From Bradyrhizobium septentrionale (GTDB taxonomy: Bacteria > Pseudomonadota > Alphaproteobacteria > Rhizobiales > Xanthobacteraceae): a stretch of DNA of 64,000 bases. Below, one piece after another: positions 50,925-59,262 of this stretch (position 1 is its first letter; every line of letters starts with the position of its first letter). The notes under the pieces were generated by a model. The model was given only the letters and a program-made list of their open reading frames with translations. It had not been told where the DNA came from and made no database searches. The position numbers and the translations under genes are program-made. The stretch lies in the NCBI RefSeq assembly GCF_011516645.4, contig NZ_CP088285.1, forward strand, positions 2,312,501 through 2,376,500, given 5' to 3'.

Positions 50925-51999
50925 CGGCACCATCACGCGCCGTGCCTTTGCCGGTGGCGCGCTGGCGCTCGCGCTTGGCGGCAAGAGCGTTGCGCAGGGC
51001 TTTGCCGGCCTCGGCGAGAATGCTGAAGGCTTTGCCGCCGTCACGCCGGGCAAGCAGTTCGCATTTCCAGCCGATCACGGCCCGCATCCGGAATTCCGGA
51101 TCGAATGGTGGTACGTCACCGCGAACCTCACAGACGCCAGCGGCGCGGCCTACGGCACGCAATGGACGCTGTTCCGCCAGGCCATGAAGCCCGGCGGTCC
51201 GGCCGAAGGCTGGGCCAACCAGCAGGTCTGGATGGGCCATGCGGCGGTGACCAGCGCCGCCACCCATCGCTTCAGCGAGACCTTTGCGCGCGGCGGTGTC
51301 GGCCAGGCCGGTGTCGACGCGACGCCGTTCCGGGCCTGGATCGATGCCTGGGAAATCCGCGGCCTCGATGGGTTCGATGCGCAGACCGTCGCGCCGCTCG
51401 AGCTCAAGGCCTCCGCCGCCGACTTCAGCGCCACGCTTCGGCTTGCCGCCGACCGTCCGCTGGTGCTGCAAGGCGACCATGGCTACAGCCGCAAGTCGGA
51501 TCGCGGACAGGCCTCCTATTACTACAGCCAGCCGTTCTACAAGGCGTCCGGCCGCATCGTCATCGACGACAGGCCGGTCGACGTCACGGGCATGGCCTGG
51601 ATGGACCGCGAATGGAGCAGCCAGCCGCTTGCCGCCGACCAGACTGGCTGGGACTGGTTCTCGTTGCATCTGCCCGGCGACGAGAAGCTGATGCTGTACC
51701 GGCTGCGCCAGAAGGACGGCCGCGAGAACCTGTTCGGCAACTGGATCACGCCGGACGGCCGCTCGACCGAGATCGCGGCCAGCGGCAACAGCATCGCGCC
51801 GGTTGCGATCACCGAGATCGACGGCCGCAAGCTGCCGACAGCGTGGCGCGTCGCCCTGCCCGCGCGCGGCCTTGCCATCGAGACCACGCCGCTCAATCCA
51901 AAAAGCTGGATGGGAACCAGCTTCCCCTATTGGGAAGGCCCGGTCCGCTTCACGGGAAGCCACGCCGGAATCGGCTATCTTGAGATGACCGGGTACTAG
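50914..51999 (+). CDS. Exported lipocalin-like protein (CrtC/AttH family)
   Basis: This 361-residue protein has a Tat-like signal (ITRRAFAGGALALALGGKSVAQG). The two lipocalin-like domains are typical of the AttH/CrtC fold: HPEFRIEWWYVTANL, QWTLFRQA, TGWDWFSLHLPGDEKLML and TGMAWMDREWSSQP. Relatives include carotenoid 1,2-hydratase and the Agrobacterium AttH. It probably binds or modifies a hydrophobic or lipid-like substrate handled by the Att-like ABC transporter. Confidence 0.9.
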   Translation: MSASGTITRRAFAGGALALALGGKSVAQGFAGLGENAEGFAAVTPGKQFAFPADHGPHPEFRIEWWYVTANLTDASGAAYGTQWTLFRQAMKPGGPAEGWANQQVWMGHAAVTSAATHRFSETFARGGVGQAGVDATPFRAWIDAWEIRGLDGFDAQTVAPLELKASAADFSATLRLAADRPLVLQGDHGYSRKSDRGQASYYYSQPFYKASGRIVIDDRPVDVTGMAWMDREWSSQPLAADQTGWDWFSLHLPGDEKLMLYRLRQKDGRENLFGNWITPDGRSTEIAASGNSIAPVAITEIDGRKLPTAWRVALPARGLAIETTPLNPKSWMGTSFPYWEGPVRFTGSHAGIGYLEMTGY

Positions 52000-52108
52000 G
52001 GCGGCGACAGAAGATCAGCGCAGTCAAAAAAATCAACTCGCCTGTCACACCGGTCGCTGTCGCGCCGTCATGACATCGGGGCCAACGGAACGAGAGGACA
52101 CGCCCGAC

Positions 52109-52501
52109 ATGTACCACTACACGGCCATCGTCACCTGCCTTGCCGTCGCGTTCTATTTCTTCACCTCGACCCAGGTCGCGCGCGCCCGTGTCGCCTATGG
52201 CGTCAAGCTGCCGGCGATCTCCGGCCATCCGGATTTCGAGCGCATCTTCCGCATCCAGATGAACACGCTGGAATGGATGCCGATCTTCCTGCCGTCGCTC
52301 TGGCTGTTCGCGATCTATATCGGCGACGCTACGGCCGCAGCGATCGGGGCGCTCTGGGTGATCGGCCGCATCGTCTACTTCACCGGCTATCGCGAGGCGG
52401 TGGCAAAGCGCAGCCGCGGATTTGCCGTGCAGGCGACCGCGTGCATCGTGTTGTGGGTCGGCGCGATCGGCGGCGCGGTGTGGCGGCTGGTGCACGGGTG
52501 A
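52109..52501 (+). CDS. MAPEG-family membrane protein
   Basis: A 130-residue, four-helix protein, starting at ATG 52109 with AGAGGA about 9 nt upstream. The MAPEG pattern is visible: ARVAYGVKLPAISGHPDFERIFRIQMNTLEWMPIFLPSLWLFA, with FTGYREA in the later helix. MAPEG proteins are glutathione- or lipid-linked membrane enzymes (microsomal GST-like). A hairpin terminator follows. Confidence 0.88.
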   Translation: MYHYTAIVTCLAVAFYFFTSTQVARARVAYGVKLPAISGHPDFERIFRIQMNTLEWMPIFLPSLWLFAIYIGDATAAAIGALWVIGRIVYFTGYREAVAKRSRGFAVQATACIVLWVGAIGGAVWRLVHG

Positions 52502-52530
52502 CGCCACGCATTCAGCCGTCGTCTTCCGTC

Positions 52531-52556
52531 GTCGTCCTGGCGAAAGCCAGGACGAC
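52531..52556. terminator. Perfect 11-bp hairpin with GAAA loop (family C)
   Basis: gtcgtcctggc (52531-52541) and gccaggacgac (52546-52556) pair around gaaa, a GNRA-type tetraloop. It sits between the convergent MAPEG and binding-protein genes and would end both transcripts. Confidence 0.75.
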
Positions 52557-52576
52557 ACCACCATTGGATGCGTGCG

Positions 52577-53767
52577 TCACTTGGTCAGCGGGCAGCCGCT
52601 CTCCTTGGCGCTGAAGAACGCCTTGTCGCCAGGCACCACGGCGAGCTGCTTGTAATAATCCCACGGCTTCTTCGATTCCGACGGCTTCTTGACCTCGAAC
52701 AGATAGAGGTCGTGGACCATGCGGCCGTTGGCGAGCACCTTGCCCTTGGCGAAGGCGTCGTCGACCGGCAGTTCCTTCAGCTTCGCGGCGACCGCTTCGC
52801 TGTCCTTGGTGCCGGCCGCCTTCACGGCCTTGAGGTAGCTCAGCGTCGCCGAATAGGTGCCGGCATGGATCATGCTCGGCATGTGGCCGGTGCGCTTGAT
52901 GAAGCGCTCGCTGAAGGCGCGCGAGGCGTCGTCGTGATCCCAGTAGAACCCTTCGGTGAGCACGAGGCCTTGGGCTGCCTCCAGCCCGAGACCGTGCACC
53001 TCCGACAGCGTCATCAGCAGGCCGGCGAGCTTCTGGCCACCCCTGACGATGCCGAACTCGGCGGCCTGCTTGATCGAGTTGGTGGTGTCGAGCCCGGCAT
53101 TGGCGAGCCCGATGATCTTGGCCTTCGAGCTCTGCGCCTGCAGCAGGAACGACGAGAAGTCCGACGAGTTGAGCGGCACGCGGACCGAGCCGACCACCTT
53201 GCCGCCCTTCGAGTGGACGATGTCGCTGGTGTCCTTTTCCAGCGCGTAGCCGAAGGCGTAGTCGGCGGTCAGGAAGAACCAGGTGTCGCCGCCCGCTTCC
53301 GTCAGCGCACCGCCGGTGCCGACCGCGAGCGCGCGGGTGTCATAGGCCCAATGGAAGCTGTAGGGCGTGCAGGCATCGCCCGAGATGCGCGAGGTCGCCG
53401 CGCCGACCACGATGTCGATCTTCTTCTTTTCCTTCGACAGCTCCTGCACCGCGAGCGCAACCGACGAGGTGGTGAGCTCGGTGATCATGTCGACGTTCTC
53501 GACCTCGTACCAGCGCCGCGCGATCGCGGTCGCGAGGTCCGGCTTGTTCTGATGGTCGGCGGTGACGATCTCGATCTTCTGGCCCAGCACCTCGCCGCCG
53601 AAATCCTCGACCGCCATTCGTGCCGCCTCGAGCGAATACTTTCCGCCGTAGTCGGCGTAGACGCCGGACTGGTCGTTCAGGATACCGATCTTGACACCCT
53701 GGGCCATCGCCGGCGCCGCAAGCATCAGGCTGCACGCCGCAACCGCGGCCAAAAATCCCGACTTCAT
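52577..53767 (-). CDS. Periplasmic branched-chain amino acid-type binding protein (Peripla_BP_6)
   Basis: A 396-residue protein read from ATG 53767 (MKSGFLAAVAACSL), with GGGAGAG upstream. A signal peptide ends after MAQ. The LivK-like core is seen in VKIGILNDQSGVYADYGGKYSLEAARMAVEDFGG. Such proteins bind branched-chain amino acids, ureides, amides or aromatic compounds. No permease or ATPase genes are near, so it is an orphan in this window. Confidence 0.92.
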   Translation of the reverse strand: MKSGFLAAVAACSLMLAAPAMAQGVKIGILNDQSGVYADYGGKYSLEAARMAVEDFGGEVLGQKIEIVTADHQNKPDLATAIARRWYEVENVDMITELTTSSVALAVQELSKEKKKIDIVVGAATSRISGDACTPYSFHWAYDTRALAVGTGGALTEAGGDTWFFLTADYAFGYALEKDTSDIVHSKGGKVVGSVRVPLNSSDFSSFLLQAQSSKAKIIGLANAGLDTTNSIKQAAEFGIVRGGQKLAGLLMTLSEVHGLGLEAAQGLVLTEGFYWDHDDASRAFSERFIKRTGHMPSMIHAGTYSATLSYLKAVKAAGTKDSEAVAAKLKELPVDDAFAKGKVLANGRMVHDLYLFEVKKPSESKKPWDYYKQLAVVPGDKAFFSAKESGCPLTK

Positions 53768-53896
53768 CGTTATGCTCTCCCAGCAGTCTTTGATCAGGAA
53801 AAATCGGCGCGACATTATTTTATAACCCTGCGCCTGCCCATCCCTTCCCGCTCAGCCAATAGTATGGGCCCAACTCCGCAGCACGACCTCAAACCC

Positions 53897-54019
53897 GTCG
53901 TCCTGAGGTGCGAGCCTTGCGGCGCAATTGCGCCGCTGGGCGAGCCTCGAAGGGCGAACGGCCACCAGCCGGGCCGTGCACCCTTCGAGACGCGCGTTCC
54001 GCGCTCCTCAGGGTGACGG
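53897..54019. repeat. Family B palindromic repeat between two genes on the same strand
   Basis: gtcgtcctgaggtgcgagcc on the left and gctcctcagggtgacggg on the right, with a short insert gcggcgcaattgcgccgctg that is itself a hairpin. It lies between the RND gene stop and the upstream start of the binding-protein gene. Confidence 0.7.
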
Positions 54020-54049
54020 GAATGGAATCGCGTCTTAGTCACGGGGGCA

Positions 54050-57000
54050 TCACCCCGCCACATTCGCCGCGGGCGCCGCCGGCTTGCCCTCGTTCTTTCC
54101 TTCCGCGAGGTTGCGCACCACCATGTAGAAGATCGGCGTGAAGATCAGGCCGAACAGCGTGACGCCGAGCATGCCGAAGAACACGGCGACGCCGACCGCC
54201 TGCCGCATCTCCGAGCCCGAGCCGGTCGACACCACCAGCGGCAGCACGCCGAGGATGAAGGCGAATGACGTCATCAGGATCGGCCGCAGGCGGAGCCGGC
54301 AGGCGTCGATGACCGCCTCCAGCCGCGGCTTGCCCTCGAGCTCGATATCGCGCGCGAACTCGACGATCAGGATCGCGTTCTTGGCGGCGAGCCCGACCAG
54401 CACCACGAAGCCGATCTGGGTCAGGATGTTGACGTCCTGGCCCATCAGGCGGACGCCGATCGTGGCCGCGAGCAGGCACATCGGCACGATCAGGATCACC
54501 GCGAACGGCAATGTCCAGCTGCCATATTGCGCAGCCAGCACCAGGTAGACGAACAGCACGCAGATCGGGAACACGTAGAGGCCGGCATTGCCGCCGGTAA
54601 CCTGCTGGTAGGACAGGTCGGTCCATTCGAAGGTGAAGCCCGAGGGCAGCGTCGCGTCGGCGAGCTGCTTGATGGTGTTGAGCGCCGTCGTCGAGCTGGT
54701 GCCGGGCGCCGGCTCACCCTGCAGCTCGGAGGCAGCGTAGAGATTGTAGCGCGCGACGCGGTCGGGGCCGGAGGTATCCTTGAAGTCCACGACGCTGCCG
54801 AGCATCACCATGTCGCCGGCGGCGTTGCGGGTGCGCAGCCGCGCGAGGTCGGTGGTCTCCTTGCGGAACGGCAGGTCGGCCTGTGCGGTGACGTGATAGG
54901 TGCGGCCGAACAGGTTGAAGTCGTTGACGTAGGTCGAGCCGAAATAGGTCTGGATGGTGTCGTTGATGCCAGCGATCGGCACGCCGAGCTTCTGCGCCTT
55001 GACGCGGTCGATATCGACGAACAATTGCGGCGTGTTGGCGGTGAACGGCGAGAACACCGACGTCAGGTTGGGCGACTTGCGCGCCGCGCCGACCAGCTCG
55101 TCGGTGGCGGAGGCCAGCAGCTCGGGGCCGCGGCCCTGCCGGTCCTGGATGCGGATCGTGAAGCCGCCACCGGTGCCGATGCCGGACACCGCGGGCGGCG
55201 GGATCACGATGATGAAGGCGCCCTGGATCACCGACAGGCGTTTGCGCAGCTCTGCGGTGATCTCGGTGGCCGTCAGTCCCTTCTTCAGCCGCGCCTCCGG
55301 CTCATCGAACACCGGGAACAGCGCGGCGGCATTGCCGGCCTGCGTGCGCGTCGCGCCGGAGAAGCCGGCGAAAGCCGCGACGCGAACGATGCCGGGTGTA
55401 TCGAGCGCAATCCGCTCGATCTCGCGCACCACGGCGGTGGTGCGCGCCAGCGACGCCGCGCCCGGCAGCTGCGCCGAGATGATGACGTAGCCGCGATCCT
55501 GCGCCGGGATGAAGCCCTGCGAGGTGGTTGCGAGCAGCCAGCCGGCGCTGCCGATCAGCACGACATAAATCGCGAGCATCACCACGGTGTGGCGAATCAC
55601 GAAGTCGGCTACCGCCGCGTAGCCGTGAGCCAGCCGGTCGAACACGCGGTTGAACAATGCGGTGAAGCTGTCCCAGCCGCGCGCGATGATGTTCCAGCGC
55701 GCCGGCGGGCGCTTGTCCGCGTGCGGGACCAGGATCTGCGAAGCCAGCGCCGGCGACAGCGTCAGCGAGCAGAAGCAGGAGATCGCGGTCGCGACCGCAA
55801 TGGTTACCGCGAATTGCTGGAAGAACTGCCCGGAGATGCCGCCGAGGAAGGCGGTCGGCACGAACACCGCGCACAAGACCAGCGCGATCGAGACCAGTGC
55901 GCCGCCGACCTCCTCCATGGTCTTGAGCGCGGCGTCGCGCCTGGACATGCCGTGCTCGAGATGGCGCTCGACATTTTCGACCACCACGATGGCGTCGTCG
56001 ACCACGATGCCGACCGCCAGCACCAGGCCGAACAGCGTCAGATTGTTGATCGAGAAGCCGAGCGCGGCCATCACCGCGAAGGTGCCGACCAGCGACACCG
56101 GGATCGCGACGATCGGGATGATCGCAGGCCGCCAGCCCTGCAGGAACACCAGCACCACGATGACGACGAGCGCCATCGCCTCGTAGATGGTCTTGATCAG
56201 CTCATGAACCGATTGGGCGATGAATTCGGTCGGGTTGTAGCCGATATTGTAGTCGAGCCCCTTCGGGAAACTCGCCTTCATCTGCTCCATTGTGTCGGAG
56301 ATGCTCTTGGCGGTGGCGAGCGCGTTCGATCCGGGCCGTTGTGTCACCAGCAGGGCCACCGCCGACTTGCGCAGCAGGAAGCTGTTGGTGGCGTAGGACA
56401 GCGCACCGAGCTCGACGCGGGCGACGTCGCGCAGGCGCACGGTGCGGCCGTCGGAGCCCGCCTTCACCACGATGTCTTCGAACTGCCTGATGTCCTTGAG
56501 GCGGCCGGTGAAAACCAGGTTCGGCTGGAAGGCACGATCGGTGATCGGCGGCTCCGCGATCTGTCCGCCCGCGATCTGCAGGTTCTGCGCGCGGATCGCC
56601 GCCAGCACCTCGGTCGAGGTCAGACCGAGATTGGCGATCCGGTCGGGATCGAGCCACAGCCGCATCGAGTAATCGCGCGCGCCGAACATCTGGATGTCGC
56701 CGACGCCGTCGAGCCGCAGCAACTGGTCGCGGACCTGCAGCAGCGCGTAGTTCGAGATGTAAAGCTGATCGAAGCTGTCGTCGGGCGACAGCATGAACAC
56801 CACCATCAGGATGTCGGGCGAGTTCTTGCGCGTGGTGACGCCGTTGCGCTGCACCTCCTCGGGCAGCCGCGGCTGCGCGATCGCGACGCGGTTCTGCACC
56901 AGCACCTGCGCCTTGTCGAGGTCGGTGCCGAGCTTGAAGGTGGCGGTGATGGTGAGCTGGCCGTTCGAGGTCGCCTGGCTGTAGAGATACAGCATGTCCT

Positions 57001-57223
57001 CGACGCCGTTGATCTCCTGCTCGATGGGGGCGGCCACGGTGTCGGACACGGTCTGCGCCGAGGCGCCGGGATATTGCGTCGTCACCACGACGGTCGGCGG
57101 CACGACCTGCGGATACTCCGAGACCGGCAGCGTCGGATAGGCGATCGCGCCGACAATCAGCAGCACGATCGACAGCACCATCGCGAGGATGGGCTGGTTG
57201 ATGGAAAGCCTGCCGAGATTCAT
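54050..57223 (-). CDS. RND multidrug efflux permease (AcrB/MexF type, HAE1)
   Basis: This 1057-residue inner-membrane pump has 12 helices and two large periplasmic loops. The family motif GIVVDDAIVVVENVER contains the Asp pair of the proton relay. It starts MNLGRLSINQPILAMVLSIVLL, the standard HAE1 start. The gene overlaps the adaptor gene upstream by 4 bp, so translation may be coupled. No outer membrane channel gene is present. Whether the pump works is uncertain, because the adaptor is interrupted. Confidence 0.95.
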   Translation of the reverse strand: MNLGRLSINQPILAMVLSIVLLIVGAIAYPTLPVSEYPQVVPPTVVVTTQYPGASAQTVSDTVAAPIEQEINGVEDMLYLYSQATSNGQLTITATFKLGTDLDKAQVLVQNRVAIAQPRLPEEVQRNGVTTRKNSPDILMVVFMLSPDDSFDQLYISNYALLQVRDQLLRLDGVGDIQMFGARDYSMRLWLDPDRIANLGLTSTEVLAAIRAQNLQIAGGQIAEPPITDRAFQPNLVFTGRLKDIRQFEDIVVKAGSDGRTVRLRDVARVELGALSYATNSFLLRKSAVALLVTQRPGSNALATAKSISDTMEQMKASFPKGLDYNIGYNPTEFIAQSVHELIKTIYEAMALVVIVVLVFLQGWRPAIIPIVAIPVSLVGTFAVMAALGFSINNLTLFGLVLAVGIVVDDAIVVVENVERHLEHGMSRRDAALKTMEEVGGALVSIALVLCAVFVPTAFLGGISGQFFQQFAVTIAVATAISCFCSLTLSPALASQILVPHADKRPPARWNIIARGWDSFTALFNRVFDRLAHGYAAVADFVIRHTVVMLAIYVVLIGSAGWLLATTSQGFIPAQDRGYVIISAQLPGAASLARTTAVVREIERIALDTPGIVRVAAFAGFSGATRTQAGNAAALFPVFDEPEARLKKGLTATEITAELRKRLSVIQGAFIIVIPPPAVSGIGTGGGFTIRIQDRQGRGPELLASATDELVGAARKSPNLTSVFSPFTANTPQLFVDIDRVKAQKLGVPIAGINDTIQTYFGSTYVNDFNLFGRTYHVTAQADLPFRKETTDLARLRTRNAAGDMVMLGSVVDFKDTSGPDRVARYNLYAASELQGEPAPGTSSTTALNTIKQLADATLPSGFTFEWTDLSYQQVTGGNAGLYVFPICVLFVYLVLAAQYGSWTLPFAVILIVPMCLLAATIGVRLMGQDVNILTQIGFVVLVGLAAKNAILIVEFARDIELEGKPRLEAVIDACRLRLRPILMTSFAFILGVLPLVVSTGSGSEMRQAVGVAVFFGMLGVTLFGLIFTPIFYMVVRNLAEGKNEGKPAAPAANVAG

Positions 57224-58515
57224 GGCTTCGCACCTGCCGCCGGCTTCGCTTCCGCCGGGGCACCCGCGCCGGCCGGCGCCTGCGCCATCTTCGGGGTCAC
57301 CTTGGCGCCGACGCGAGCGCGCTGCAGTCCATCCACGATCACATGGTCTTCCGCCTTGAGGCCTTCGCGGATCACCCGCAGGCCGTCATCGAGCGGCCCC
57401 AGCACGACCGCTCGAGCTTCCACCGTGTTGTCGTCCTTGACCACGAACACGATCTTGCGCGACTGGTCGGTGGCAATGGCGGTATCCGGGATCAGCAGCG
57501 CCTCATAGGGCGAGGAGCCGATGATGCGGACGCGGCCGAACTGGCCGGGCAGGATCGACAGATCCTTGTTCGGAATGATCGCGCGGCTGCGCAAGGTCGC
57601 GGTCGAGACGTCGAGCCGGTTGTCGAGGAAGTCCATCTTGCCCTCATGCGAGGGCTTGGTCTCGCCGGTCAGCGACACCTGCACCGGGTTCGCCGTGTCG
57701 CGCGAGCTCGGCCGCCGGCCTTCGAACCATAGCTTGCTGTTGCGCTGATAGGTCGCCTCGTCGACGTCGAAATAGATGTAGATCGGATCAAGCGACACGA
57801 TCGAGGTCAAGAGCGTCGCGCCGCCCTCGCTGCCCTGCACGAGATTGCCCGGAGTAACCAGATGCCGGCTGACGCGGCCGGTGATCGGCGCCAGCACGTG
57901 GCTGAATTCGACGTTGAGCTGCGCGGCCTTCAGCGTGCCCTCGGCCTGCGTCTCGGCGGCGCGCGCCGCCTGCAACGCCTGACGGCGCTAGTCGACGACC
58001 TGCTCCGACACCGCGCTGGTCTGCACCAGGTTCAGCCCGCGCTCGAGATCACGTTTGGCAAGCTCCCCCTTGGCGCGTGCGTCGGCGAGCTGACCCTGGG
58101 CTTGCAGCACGACCGCCTCGAACGGGCGCGGATCGATGGTGTAGAGCAGATCGCCGGCGTGGACGATCGCACCGTCCTTGAACTCGAAACTGTCCACGAA
58201 GCCGCCGACACGGGCGCGGACCTGAACTTCCTCGATCGCCTCGAAGCGGCCGGTGAACTCGTCCCAGTCGGTGACCGTGCGCTTGACCGGCTGCGCGACG
58301 GTAACGGGCGGCGCCGGCGGCGCGGCCTGCGATTGCGCGCTCTTGTCGCCGCAGCCACTGAGCGTCAGCGCGGCAAGCAAGCCGAGCGGCGCGAGGCCGA
58401 GCCCGCCAAGACCGCGAAGCGAATCAAGCCGGCGGAGCGAATCATGGCGGCGAAGCGAATCGCGTTCGACGCCGTTAACCAGAGCCGGACGCTCCGTTGT
58501 GTCAATCGCACTCAA
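57220..58515 (-). pseudogene. RND efflux periplasmic adaptor with an internal amber stop
   Basis: Two reading frames in the same phase, 57988-58515 and 57220-57987, together make one full MexE/AcrA-type adaptor. They are separated by a single TAG at 57990-57988, where the family has a polar residue (VVD-stop-RRQAL; a CAG to TAG change would explain it). The N-terminal part has a lipobox (ALTLSGC), then QVRARVGGFVDSFEFKDGAIVHAGDLL. The C-terminal part has VLAPITGRVSRHLV and FVVKDDNTVEARAVVLG. The start is probably TTG 58515, with GGGGGAG upstream. No frameshift; only one base differs from a complete gene. Confidence 0.85.
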
Positions 58516-59262
58516 TTCCTTCTCCCCCAGAACGACCACAGCAGGGCTACCAAAGTCGCATTTGAAATTGCAGTGATTCAAAGCGGATGGACCGCCGCAA
58601 TGTTGCGGCAGTGGACGTCACAGATGTAGCCGACCCCCAGTCTGTTCAAGATGGGCGCCGGATCAAGCGAATAGTTGCGTAGTCTGAACGCCTTACGACA
58701 CGCTCGCGAAACCGTGACGACGGGAAGGGACAGACTGGCTGGCCTTTCGAGGGCATGAGATCACAGACGGATCGCCCCGAATCAATCACAACGCGAATTC
58801 GCTTCACAGATTCGTCACACGGCGTCCGATTCGACTTTTGGCGCACAACCTCCGGCCGCAAATGGCAAAACCGGCCCCTTTTCCTGCGCTCTACCTCCCG
58901 CTGCATGGCCGAATCGTGGTTAACAGTGCGCTGTCATCCGGACACACATTGACACTCGGAAATATCGCCAATACGGTCTTGGTTGCCAAACAGTGAAATT
59001 TTGTTGGCCGCCGCATATTTCTCGAACATTCATCGGGCTTTGCCGCGGCGTGCGTGAGTGAAGGCGACTACGTAAATGGCAAGCGCATTTGATCTTGCTG
59101 ATGTCACTGCTCCGCGGACATCGCGGCTTTCCCACATTGCGAGCGAGTCGGTGCGGTCTCCCGTGGCGGCTGGTCAACTTCAACGTGTGAACGGCTTCAC
59201 ACGTCCCCGTATCCAAAAATTGTAGATATTGACCGGCTTCCACGCCGGTTGCAGGAGTCCAC
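58516..59262. other. 747-bp divergent regulatory interval
   Basis: This lies between the adaptor gene (reverse) and the giant repeat protein (forward). It is less GC-rich than the genes on both sides, with no convincing gene. A 117-codon reverse frame (58920-59273) lacks a ribosome binding site, has many Cys and Arg residues and no recognisable fold, so I leave it out. Two hairpins at its right end are listed separately. Confidence 0.6.
59183..59249 (+). promoter_or_regulatory. Two inverted repeats just before the giant repeat protein
   Basis: A perfect 9-bp inverted repeat, acgtgtgaa (59183-59191) and ttcacacgt (59196-59204), has loop cggc. A second, accggc (59232-59237) and gccggt (59244-59249), is followed by AGGAG (59253-59257) and ATG 59263. 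The first is a good candidate operator, the second may affect translation. TAGATATT at 59223-59230 is a possible -10. Confidence 0.5.
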
